Positions 53,101 to 62,079 of a stretch of 64,000 nt of DNA are shown piece after piece (the stretch's first letter is position 1; every line of letters starts with the position of its first letter). Location of the stretch: assembly GCA_914767715.1 (NCBI GenBank), contig OU612066.1, forward strand, positions 8,933,001 to 8,997,000, in the 5' to 3' direction. The notes below the pieces were generated by a model. It saw only the letters and a program-made list of their open reading frames with translations. It had not been told where the DNA came from and ran no database searches. Both the position numbers and the translations under genes were made by a program. The DNA is from Membranipora membranacea (taxonomy: Eukaryota > Bryozoa > Gymnolaemata > Cheilostomatida > Membraniporidae).

Positions 53101-55076
53101 ATTTAACCTGAGCTGGGAACGGTAAATCAATGATAGCAATGAGTAAAAATCACTGTTTCTACACCCTCCAGTGACGTCGCGTCACCATAATTAAGTGCCT
53201 CACTGCCTCAATGCTAATGCTCCATACAGGGTCCTGTCTAGGTTTATTATTAAAGGGCAACCAAAGTTTCAAACAACTTCTCATTGATGGCCATTGATTA
53301 ATAGCAGATTGCACCTTCTGCATGGGGAAAAAGACAAAATATAATTCGGATGATTATTCAGCCAGAATTCTTGTGAAACATTTCTTCCATCAGGCACTCA
53401 AACTCAGCCAAAAGAGAATACCACATAGCAGTTTCCTGTTCCTGTTATTATTTAGCCTGTGCTCTATAATTATTACAGCAAAGTCTTGGAACCTCCCCTA
53501 AGCTGAAGTGTTACCCAGCTTAGAGTCAGCAACTACTTTGAGTTTTGCATCGCGTAATGCACAAAGCTGATGCTGCCCAGCACATTATTTCCTACCCATT
53601 AATGCATTGGTGCGAAACCTTGGTTGCCCTTTAAGTCTATGGCCATCACTAAATTCACCTCAGGCCAAGTCTGATATAAAAGTAAAAGCTGTTTTTGAGT
53701 ATAACTAACTACATAGCTACATTATAACAAGTTAATTCAAATTATAATAACTGCACAATACCGTTGCTATGAGGCTGTTTCCAAAAGGGTCTGCTGTCAA
53801 TTGTCCTTGTGAGTAATCAACGAAGCGATAAGTTTTACGATCTTGCTTCACATTATAAATGTGTAAAATTATGAATTCTCTTCTAGGATCAACTCCATCC
53901 ATCTCATATAAATCGAACCTCACACTCTGATCATATGTGGCTAAAAACAAAGAAAGAACATACATAAATTAATGGTGGCTGATTTTTTTTTTAATCCTGA
54001 CAATGCTTTGGGAACAGCTTTCTTGGATTTGACTTGTTTTGAATGTGGTTGGCAAATGGGGGCTCGTACACTATGGCCTATATATTCAGTATATCCATAT
54101 CTTTTTACATCTATGTCTATATTTCAAGTCCTGTGAGCAGTAATGAGCTGCCATGTTTCTCATTCTCTAAATGAGGTGAAACACTTAGGACACTATGTGA
54201 AAGAGCATAGATTTAGAGCATGTATAGCGCGATGTAGCATCAGACCCCTCCCTCCCCCCTACTCAACATTTTCAACCACCTTTAAAGGCCAATCAGTAAG
54301 GGATCCCAGAAGATGCGCAATATCATGGCACACAGTTTCTTGAATTAAAAGCTTTTGATTTAAGAGGCTTGTTTGATCCAATTCACCAAATTTCTGATTA
54401 CGCCATTGAAAATATTGAGTATATTTGGATGGTGCTTCAAGCCAACCTAAGTGGGCTTCGATGCAATAAAACACTAATACAATTATGGAACGAGGAAATG
54501 ACTGTGATTATTGACCTAAAGGTGATATGTTGCTGGTAATGGCTCCCTTCAGTAAGAAACAGGAAACTAACTTACCTTTATCTTCATAGTCATGGGTGAC
54601 AATTTCTTGTGATGTTGGATCAATTACCAGAAAATATTGAGATCCTCTGATGTTCATTTTATGGCTATAGGAAAAATTTTCAAGTGATATTCTGACTGTT
54701 GGGCAATCTTCAGCATGGTATTGACTTACTAAAACTAAAAAGTAACATATTGATGAAAAAAAGGTGACACAGGTCCGCATTGTAGGATAGAATCAGAATA
54801 ATAATTTACGATGCTCAAACTACAAACTACCACTAACAATGAGACAAGAAGTCTGGTATAAATTGTTAAAATATAAGCTACTGTTAAAGCTACTGGATTG
54901 CTTAGAAAGTGCAGATACGATCCATTGTCCAATTTTCCGAAAATGTAGGGATCAGCATATATATATTAGGATTATTATTTGCTATGAGTGTATGTGTGTG
55001 ATTAGTTGTGTCAAATTATAAGGTCTTTATCAGGCTCACCTGCTAAAATGAAAAGATGCTCCGGCTTGAATGTCAT
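50178..55076 (-). CDS. S-C: small four-cysteine protein, family S
   Basis: Five exons: 55040-55076, 54576-54728, 53762-53940, 50882-50981, 50178-50284; 191 residues from the ATG at 55076. Phases equal those of S-A and S-B. Landmarks: AEDC, DLYEMDGVDPRREF, DYSQGQL, ICDKNVFEF, VCAVKSRR, KSC. Intron 3 is enlarged to 2.8 kb by a nest of three DNA transposons. The first exon (MTFKPEHLFILAG) is short; an upstream ORF at 55134-55334 starts with the signal-peptide-like MIYFITIILQLCSGL but a stop separates it from exon 1. It could contribute only through an unseen splice. The stop is 343 bases before the R2 start. All four cysteines are kept. Function unknown. Confidence 0.7.
52440..53090. repeat. 188-bp tandem array inside the middle element
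   Basis: About three and a half copies, each starting near TTGAGCTAC.AAGCTAAA and containing GCTGAATCTATTGCAATTTT and TTTGAGTCTA. Starts at about 52445, 52618, 52806, 52996. One further copy lies inverted at about 52130-52310 in the left arm. Confidence 0.8.
53252..53632. mobile_element. TA-flanked MITE, copy 2 (innermost)
   Basis: Same family as 27562-27944: ends AAAGGGCAACCAAAGTTT and AAACCTTGGTTGCCCTTT, flanked by TA. It is inserted into the right terminal repeat of the middle element, splitting TTATTA from AGTCTATG. Confidence 0.85.
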
Positions 55077-55639
55077 GGTAGATGGTGCGATCTTAATGGC
55101 AACAGTATGTTGAATGTTATTTCGATTCAAAAGTTAGCTCACATTTCCCAGGTGAATACTGAAGCATAAAGGGCAATTAAAATTTAATGAATTTCCGCCA
55201 GGTATTCTTTGTTCTTTGAAAATTTGGTTTGCAAGGTTTGTAGAGATTTTAGTTTGAGTATGCTTTGTTTGACCATAACGGATATTATGAAGACCAGAGC
55301 AGAGTTGAAGAATAATTGTAATAAAGTATATCATGTAATTTATAACTTGTTGTTCTGTAACTTTTGTGATGTTTGTGAATAAAAATGAGATTACCCAAGA
55401 AGGATTAAGGCATCAAATATTGGAGTTGCTGCGTAAACAATTTAATATCTTTTTTGATGAAGCCAAAGTGTACAGCTGGACGTTGCTCCAATATTAAGTG
55501 CATTCTGGATATTTGAAACTTTTATTTCCAGTTTCTAATAATATTTGGTTATTGACGGATATTTTTTGTTAGAATCAAAGGAGCAATGCCGGACAGACTG
55601 GATCTTTAAAAAAAGTCAGTTACGCTATTATCAACTTCT

Positions 55640-55930
55640 GAATGATTATTCATGCCAGGCCTTTGTTTAGGGATTGTGGTCAGAGGTAATCCCAAATTAA
55701 ACCCTTGGCCTGGGTAGCAACACGCTATCCTCGATTGTCATTGACACATGAAACTTTTTTCCTCATATTAATTCTGCACTTTTTGCCAGGATTTGTAAAC
55801 CAAAGGGCAGATAGGACATTTTTATTGTCATCCTATTGGATAAAAAAGGTGCAACAAAAGAGAGCACGCAAGATTATATCTTTCCGAATTAATCCCAGCC
55901 TGTGTTTCTACTTGAGATTATGTAAACTAC
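55640..55930 (-). repeat. Copy of the family S upstream module (S-C)
   Basis: Contains ATGCCAGGCCTTTGTTTAGG, GGGATTGTGGTCAGAG and GCACTTTTTGCCAGGATTTG, matching the modules at 27180, 37170 and 42470. A further diverged copy in the opposite orientation lies at about 61110-61215. DNA from 55931 to 56350 shows nothing recognisable. Confidence 0.6.
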
Positions 55931-56351
55931 ACCCTCCGCTGACATAATGATATCCTGCCACGCATTTGGGGTTATGTGTGCGGTAATTTTTTGCTGCATT
56001 TGGCAGAGCACTATTTATGATTACTGGTGGCTCTGCCCATTGTGATTGGTATTATCTGACATGGCAGTATTTACCTAAGCTGCAATTTGATTGAGAATAA
56101 GCTTATGAAAGAATTTCGAAAATCGGATCACATCTTTTGCTAAAACCAGGAAGGCGATATATCACGTTAAGAAATAATATTGACACCAACTATGCTAGGA
56201 AAATAGTCTATAACTCTGTGCAGGTAGATGATTATTCTTTCTAAGCATAAACGGAGATTTACTTTATGGTTTAATTAGAGTTTCGAGATGATAAGTGTGA
56301 ATACAATCACCCTTTAGCTATCACAGTAAGTTTCGAAGAATGAAGAAAATT

Positions 56352-56529
56352 TTTTTTTCTTTCTTATAATGTAACATATTATAGGGAAAAAAAATATGGG
56401 GCGCTTCACGCATTTGTAACCGAAAGTGACGATCAACGCCACTGTATATGTTGTTTGGCAGACAGGGTACTTGCCATAGTATTAGATGTTGTTAAATCTG
56501 GTGCAGAATTGACGAACAAATGAACACCA
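56352..56529 (-). repeat. Split direct repeat B2
   Basis: About 177 bases from the T-rich CTTTCTTATAATGTAACA to GAACAAATGAACACCA, matching 56913-57089 with very few differences. Confidence 0.9.
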
Positions 56530-56593
56530 TCACCAGGAAATTGTTAGCATTTCCACAATGGACGACATAGGTTAGTGATAGGGAGGTGGGAGG

Positions 56594-56915
56594 GAAATTG
56601 ACAGACTTATTCTCTTTCAAGACCAGCGTGGTGACCGGATGTAGATTGAAAGAAAGAATATGTGAGTAGCTGTGAACAGTAGTTCTAAGAAAGCCTATCA
56701 TTGGCTGAGAACAGTAGTTCTAAGAAAGCCTATCATTGGCTGAGAACAGTAGTTCTAAGTTTTCCTTACCAATAAGTTCTCCTTAGTTGGTTAAGGGAGG
56801 GCAACTTTTTATTCAGTTGACCTGGATTATTTGTCATGTCTTGGGACTGATTGCCAAGACAAGGGAGGTGTTATAAGGGCAGAAAAAAATCTTTTTTTGT
56901 ACCAAAAACTTTATT
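56594..56915 (-). repeat. Split direct repeat A2
   Basis: About 320 bases, AAATTGACAGACTTATTCTC to CCAAAAACTTTATTTTT, nearly identical to 59731-60053. Contains a short internal tandem (GAACAGTAGTTCTAAGAAAG). Confidence 0.9.
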
Positions 56916-57089
56916 TTTTCTTTCTTATAATGTAACATATTATAGGGAAAAAAATATGGGGCGCTTCACGCATTTGTAACCGAAAGTGACGATCAACGCC
57001 ACTGTATGTGTTGTTTGGCAGACAGGGTACTTGCCATAGTATTAGATGTTGTTAAATCTGGTGCAGAATTGACGAACAAATGAACACCA
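56913..57089 (-). repeat. Split direct repeat B1
   Basis: Second copy of the B repeat, directly adjoining A2 and downstream of the recombinase ORF in element orientation. Confidence 0.9.
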
Positions 57090-57154
57090 AACCAATTGTA
57101 TTGAGCGAGGCACACCTAGCAAGCTCAGAACAATTGTTTCGCCAAAACTGCACC

Positions 57155-57991
57155 TTAGTTTATCAAGATATATTTCTTGAAGGCATCGGATGACCACCTG
57201 CCAAAAGATCTTATTCTTGAGCCCTGAATGCTAGCCCAGGTAGCGCCACCTCGTCTCAGTGAGTGAGGAGTGACCCAACCCTCTATTTTTGAATCCTTAA
57301 GGACATCACTGAACTCTTTTCTGAACTCTGCTGTTGCGACTTCAAACAAAGGGCTGCTTCTGGAGAGTTTCAAGTGTTTTAAATACCTCTTAACGAGGTG
57401 AACTGGGCATGTCTTTCCCCCTACTGCTTTAGTCATAATGCTTGCTGACTCTGCAGAATTCTTGAAAGAATTAATGTGCACTTCCCTGGCACCCTTGCTA
57501 AAACACACATCGCCAACAGACATATGATGCCCTGCTGAGGATATACAATACTCGCTAGGGTGTAAGAATCCATAAAAAGCACAAGATACCATGGCAGAAA
57601 AGCGCCTCCCATCTATACTCCCCAAGACCTGCTCTGCCTTAGTGATCAGAGTGTGTAGTTGGTCAAGAGATATCGCCCTCAATATTAACTTTAGTTTATG
57701 ATTAGCAAAGGTAACCTCACTGTTCTTTTTTACGCAAAAGAATTTTACTGCTGACACCTGTGACAGCATTGCACTGTGTTTCTTTCCTTCTTGTGCCAGG
57801 TTTGTTAGCCACAACTCCATTGACGAAGTAGAGAATTTTTTGAGCTTGTGCTCAGAGCAGAACATTTTGTATTGGTTGTAAAATCGATCGTAAGACTTCT
57901 TTGAGCCCTCGGACAAAGACTTGTCTAAGAAGCCCCTCGCCTTAGCCCTCAGACCTGAAATAAATAGTGAAGGGAATCTTTTATGTATCAT
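57155..57991 (-). CDS. Tyrosine recombinase of the element, probably inactive
   Basis: 278 residues. N-terminal SAM-like core-binding domain (KKSYDRFYNQYKMFC), then a catalytic domain with PHSLRRGGATW (H243, R246), GRWSSDAF and the likely nucleophile Tyr274 in KKYI. The first catalytic arginine position reads GFLHPSE (His144), whereas the copy at the window's right end reads RFLRPSE. It also lacks 14 residues after LKLILR that the other copy has (GIKNSQGRTQKKTQ). Both changes would be expected to harm strand cleavage. By family it would insert circular cDNA into the genome. Confidence 0.88.
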   Translation of the reverse strand: MIHKRFPSLFISGLRAKARGFLDKSLSEGSKKSYDRFYNQYKMFCSEHKLKKFSTSSMELWLTNLAQEGKKHSAMLSQVSAVKFFCVKKNSEVTFANHKLKLILRAISLDQLHTLITKAEQVLGSIDGRRFSAMVSCAFYGFLHPSEYCISSAGHHMSVGDVCFSKGAREVHINSFKNSAESASIMTKAVGGKTCPVHLVKRYLKHLKLSRSSPLFEVATAEFRKEFSDVLKDSKIEGWVTPHSLRRGGATWASIQGSRIRSFGRWSSDAFKKYILIN

Positions 57992-58149
57992 GAGTACGTA
58001 CTTGTATTTCTAAAATAAACATTGCACAACAATAATTAATGTCATGTGTTGCTTTGACCTTCTCACCCCCGCGCTTCACGTCCTGAGGCTCAAAGGTCAA
58101 TTTTGTGCTTATGATTAGAAAAGAGAAATAGTTATTATTATTTGTCACC

Positions 58150-59706
58150 TTACGACCAGTATATATCTTTTACCCTACTTGGACACAGGTGTACCGGAAA
58201 GCTAGTTGAACAGGCAGCCATGGTGGGAAAACGGAGTTTAAATTCTCTGATTTTATTTCTGGACAACAAATCTGCAGCAATGTTCTCTAATCCTGGGATA
58301 TGTCTGGCCACTAGGAGAATATTTTGTTGCATGCATAGGAGCGCCAAAAGGCGTAGTAGCTTTCTCACAACAGCATATTTACAATACAGATGTTTTAAAA
58401 TAGAGATTAGGGCCCCATTATCTGTCCTGACCTCAACCACTGAATTTGTAAATTTTTCCTTCCACATGTGCACTGCTACGAATATGGGGAACAGCTCTAG
58501 AACTGTGATGTTTAAGTTTGTCCAAAGCTCATCTGGCCACATCCCATGGAACCAGGTGTTTCCCCAAAAACCTCCATATCCTATTGATCCTGAAGCATCA
58601 GTGACCAGAGTGAAGTCTACAGCCCCTGCCACAAGATATTGGAACTGTTTACCGGGTGCTAAATAAGACAGAAAATCTATCCATACAACCAAATCAGATC
58701 TGGTCTCACAAGATATATGCCGCATGTGATTTTGATCAGATGACATGACACCCTTTGGACCGCCATACACACTACTGAGGTATGCACGACCTGCTACTAC
58801 AATCTGGGAAAGATGGCAAAGTTTACCTAGTAGTCTTTGCCAATATTTTACTCGCTGACGATCTTTAGATAGAAATGCATTGATGTGATTTAGGGCATTT
58901 GCAACCTTAGCTTGCGGAATAAATAGACTCCCCTGTGCAGAATCTATCCCTATCCCTAGAATGACAATTGTTCTCGTAGCTTCTTCTGTTTTGTGAGCAA
59001 AAACAGGTACCTCTACATCCCTGCACACCTCTAAGATCCTATGGAGCACATCATTACAAGCATCCGCCCCAGAGGCAACAATGAGAAAATCATCTAGATA
59101 GTTAAAAATGCGACATTCGTGATTTTGTATAGTGGTGAAGAGCCATCGGAGCATATCACTTATCCTTTGGAAAATCTTGCAGCTGCTCCCTGCCCCCATA
59201 GGTAATCTAGTATCAATGTAGTATTGGCCATCTACCTTCATACCTAAGAACTGCCATTCTGATTTGGTGATGGAAACCATTCGATATGCATCTGATATAT
59301 CAAGTTTGGCAAAATAGGCCTGGTCATGTTTGTTGAGTGATAAAACATGTGTTACTACATCTCTTATGTTACAATATTTAACCTCATGGTTATGCGTGGG
59401 AATATTATCATTTACTGATGTTCCATGTGGAGCTGATAGATCAAATATCATGCGCCATTTTTCAGAGTTAGCTTTTGGAATGACATAGATTGGGGAAATC
59501 ATCATGTCCTGAATGGGAAGTTTTTCAAAAGGTCCAATGATGCGGCCAAAGTCTACTTCGGCGTGAAGTTTTTTTATGAGATGTTCTTGGTTCCTGCTTT
59601 TTTCTTTAACTGTTGCCACTACTTGAGGACTGTGGCAAAGGCCAAGTTTGAACCCATTTCTGAAACCATTGGGGATGTACTCCAAGTTAGGAAAGGCCCC
59701 GATCAT
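58150..59706 (-). CDS. Reverse transcriptase-RNase H of the element
   Basis: 518 residues, open throughout. Reverse transcriptase motifs: SPIYVIPKANSEKWRMIFDL (71-90), FAKLDISDAYR, LPMGAGSS, and active site FNYLDDFLIV with YLDD at 203-206. RNase H starts near LVTDASGSIGYGGF (367-380), with a later RTDNGA and ADLLSR. The LPMG and YLDD forms fit the DIRS/Ngaro group. It would copy the element RNA into DNA. The start lies beside repeat A1, so an upstream gag has been lost. Confidence 0.93.
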   Translation of the reverse strand: MIGAFPNLEYIPNGFRNGFKLGLCHSPQVVATVKEKSRNQEHLIKKLHAEVDFGRIIGPFEKLPIQDMMISPIYVIPKANSEKWRMIFDLSAPHGTSVNDNIPTHNHEVKYCNIRDVVTHVLSLNKHDQAYFAKLDISDAYRMVSITKSEWQFLGMKVDGQYYIDTRLPMGAGSSCKIFQRISDMLRWLFTTIQNHECRIFNYLDDFLIVASGADACNDVLHRILEVCRDVEVPVFAHKTEEATRTIVILGIGIDSAQGSLFIPQAKVANALNHINAFLSKDRQRVKYWQRLLGKLCHLSQIVVAGRAYLSSVYGGPKGVMSSDQNHMRHISCETRSDLVVWIDFLSYLAPGKQFQYLVAGAVDFTLVTDASGSIGYGGFWGNTWFHGMWPDELWTNLNITVLELFPIFVAVHMWKEKFTNSVVEVRTDNGALISILKHLYCKYAVVRKLLRLLALLCMQQNILLVARHIPGLENIAADLLSRNKIREFKLRFPTMAACSTSFPVHLCPSRVKDIYWS

Positions 59707-59730
59707 TCCCAGTAATCTTTATTAAACAAG

Positions 59731-60053
59731 AAATTGACAGACTTATTCTCTTTCAAGACCAGCGTGGTGACCGGATGTAGATTGAAAGAAAGAATATGTG
59801 AGTAGCTGTGAACAGTAGTTCTAAGAAAGCCTATCATTGGCTGAGAACAGTAGTTCTAAGAAAGCCTATCATTGGCTGAGAACAGTAGTTCTAAGTTTTC
59901 CTTACCAATAAGTTGTCCTTAGTTGGTTAAGGGAGGGCAACTTTTTATTCAGTTGACCTGGATTATTTGTCATGTCTTGGGACTGATTGCCAAGACAAGG
60001 GAGGTGTTATAAGGGCAGAAAAAAATCTTTTTTGTACCAAAAACTTTATTTTT
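59731..60053 (-). repeat. Split direct repeat A1
   Basis: 5' end of the element on the minus strand; copy of 56594-56915. Confidence 0.9.
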
Positions 60054-60174
60054 AGCATTGCTCACAAAATTCACCGAATAAATTGTTTTTGCTCTACCTA
60101 TTTGCAATATGCTGTCTATAGCTGTTGTAAGAGCTCTTGAACACATTGTGAGGGTGTCTTTTGTGAGTGATTGT

Positions 60175-60616
60175 TTATGTTATAAGCCTTGTAGGGTATT
60201 TATCACCATCCTCAGCAAAAAATAAATGTAGGCCCAATATCCCCAATAAAAATGCATCCCGAGTCTGATGGCAAGCATAGTTCCAATGCAGGGGCTCTCT
60301 GCACACAAAGCTGTCTTCAATTTCTTTGGAGAAAAATTGAGCAATCTTCAGTTTTAAAACTGTCATCTTCAAAATAAATCCTTTCATACAGCCGTTTGAG
60401 CGGACATAAAAATGAACTGATCCAGCATTGGGCAAAAGTTGAATAGTAAATGAAGGAGATCTTCTCTTCAATTTCGTTTCTTAAGGTAAGATTTTCTACT
60501 TCAGGTTTGAAGGCTTTGGGAATGTGGCGGCCCATTATCCATTTATCATTCCAGGTTGGGTAGGGTGAATGACCTGCGACAGTCAAATCAGGTAGTACTA
60601 GAAAAGAGTGCACCAA
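60175..60616 (-). other. Unassigned protein-like stretch beside the retrotransposon
   Basis: Two overlapping minus-strand frames (60317-60616 and 60175-60471) each read about 100 residues without stop, for example PTWNDKWIMGRHIPKAF and then FFSKEIEDSFVCREPLHW. They look like one reading broken by a frameshift, but I recognise no family, splice site or start. It may be transposon debris or chance. Confidence 0.2.
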
Positions 60617-60690
60617 TCGGGCTTGAACCCAGGAAATTGTGATCCCTAATCAGACGCCTCCAACACGGAACTATGCCTGATCCCCCAAAC
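60608..60690 (-). mobile_element. tRNA-like SINE head
   Basis: The minus strand contains GGGTTCAAGCCC, an RNA polymerase III B-box, about 50 bases after a degenerate A-box-like AGTTCCGTGTTGGAGGCGTC. Stems are poor, so this is a tRNA-derived SINE fragment rather than a functional tRNA. Confidence 0.4.
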
Positions 60691-61319
60691 AGAGAGACAC
60701 ATATATTGGTTATAAAAAGGGAAACCTTCTCTTCAGGTATAATTCAAATTGTCCAAATCTTTTCTTTAACTTTAAAACACTCAATCTTCAGTAAAATACG
60801 CGGGGCCAGCCAGCGCAAGAAGTTCAACAAACATTGACATCGATAACGGAATGTAGGCCAGGATCAGACATGAGACAAAACTCAAAGGTTATGAAACTCT
60901 CACGACAACACACTTTTTACAGTGACTTGGGATATTGTGGAATGGTGATGCAAAATGTGGAATAAAAACCTTTAGATAATCAAAAGCAGTAGCGTGATTG
61001 TATAATCGGAAGTCAGCAAGAGGGTGTGAAAGGTGAGTTTTGCATAATCACAAGTGTTTGAGAGAGGATTAATTGGGAAAGACATAATCTGGACATCATC
61101 AAGTGTTATGAACATAGAGCGCCCAATAGGGAGGCCTGTTGAGATTTACCCACACACCTTTCAATTAATAAATCCTGGCAAAAAAATAGGACAATGCTCA
61201 ATGCGTCACACCAAGATCTCAGTGGTTAAACAGAATTCCAACTTTGAGACTGATATCACCTGTGTATTGGATCGTGAATTCTGAATTCTCAATCTGCATT
61301 ATTTGATGCTCTCACCCAT

Positions 61320-61553
61320 GCGGCTAGCCATAGTTCGGGCTACTCAGCGCAAGCTGAATCTTGGAGCCCAGTGAGAATTATGGGCGTCTCATGACTCTTA
61401 TATACGTGCCATGGCAAACTTTTTGAATAAAACGATATTTATACAATATTTTAAGACCTTTTATCGAATTCTGAATATTTTTAGCACAGCACCAAGACTT
61501 TTATCGAGAAATTTTGTTTCTTGACTGAATAAACCATCCATCCATCCATCCCT
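61320..61553 (+). mobile_element. Retroposon 3' tail with CCAT repeats
   Basis: AT-rich DNA ending GACTGAATAAACCATCCATCCATCC. An AATAAA followed by a short tetranucleotide tail is typical of LINE or LINE-mobilised SINE 3' ends. No ORF. Confidence 0.4.
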
Positions 61554-61984
61554 GTTCACTCATCTCCGAAATTTGCTCAGCTCATCCCCATAGAAACACA
61601 GTGATTAGATCTCAACAATATTTGGCTTACAAAGGATAGCTTGATATCTTCATGATGAGAGTTTACAGATTCAAAAAATGACAAAGCTACAAATTATTTG
61701 AACATCCGCAATCCATTATTGATCAACAACTGCTGGTTTGGTGATCTTTAATTTACGACAAAAAAGCCATCCCTAGTATTGCTTTTTTTTACCCTGACTG
61801 GCTTCTGTCACTGTGTATATAACACGCATCTACTGAACAACTTTATTTTATAAAACAAACGCAACTAACTTACAAACTAACTGAAAACAAAGGTCTGCGA
61901 GTCTTTTATCAAACATTCAACAAAATGATTGTATCTACTTCGATCATATTTTTTTCTACTAGTAATTTCTTGATGGTAACTTAC

Positions 61985-62077
61985 CAGTGAGTGCCATATG
62001 GTGATCAGCAAACTGGACAAGAGCCGTGTCTGATTTATTATACAGGAATTTAACCCTCATCACATTCCCATACATGC
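61985..62077 (-). CDS. Single exon of a PTBP-like RNA-binding protein
   Basis: 93 bases between TTTTTACAG acceptor and GTAAGT donor, reading GMYGNVMRVKFLYNKS then DTALVQFADHHMAL. This matches the beginning of RRM3 of polypyrimidine tract-binding proteins (human GVYGDVQRVKILFNKK, ENALVQMAD), including the V-x-R-V-K strand and ALVQ-AD strand. Such proteins control splicing and mRNA fate. No neighbouring exon was found on either side in this window. The remaining exons may lie beyond the right edge and past transposon insertions, or this is an isolated duplicated exon. Confidence 0.65.
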
Positions 62078-62079
62078 CT

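Larger units (their letters stand above)
52030..53641. mobile_element. Middle nested element with 8-bp target duplication
   Basis: Flanked by GCCATCAC (52022-52029 and 53642-53649). Long terminal inverted repeats: CATAGACTTAATAATAAACC at the left, its complement at the right (interrupted by a MITE), continuing through GAGGCACTTAATTATGGTGA to GTCACTGGAGGGTGTAG, about 130 bases. The 8-bp duplication is hAT-like. The interior holds a 188-bp tandem array and no ORF, so non-autonomous. Confidence 0.7.
51302..53654. mobile_element. hAT-like MITE, outermost of three nested elements
   Basis: Left end TAGTGATGGCAACGAGACGG; right end TTGCCATCAC...GCCATCACTA, split by the next element. The 7-base TCACCTC lies at 51295-51301 and 53655-53661, a possible target duplication. 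Interior has GAGACGGGAC / GTCTCGTCCC blocks and a perfect hairpin GACAATTCCCG / CGGGAATTGTC (51322-51349). Non-coding. Confidence 0.55.
56352..60053 (-). mobile_element. PAT/Ngaro-like tyrosine-recombinase retrotransposon
   Basis: Read on the minus strand: repeat A1 (60053-59731), reverse transcriptase/RNase H ORF, recombinase ORF, B1 (57089-56913), A2 (56915-56594), B2 (56529-56352). This split direct repeat order is the hallmark of PAT/Ngaro-type elements, which integrate through a recombinase rather than an integrase and leave no target duplication. No gag ORF is present: the RT ORF starts 25 bases after A1. The recombinase is altered as well, so the copy is probably not autonomous. Confidence 0.9.
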
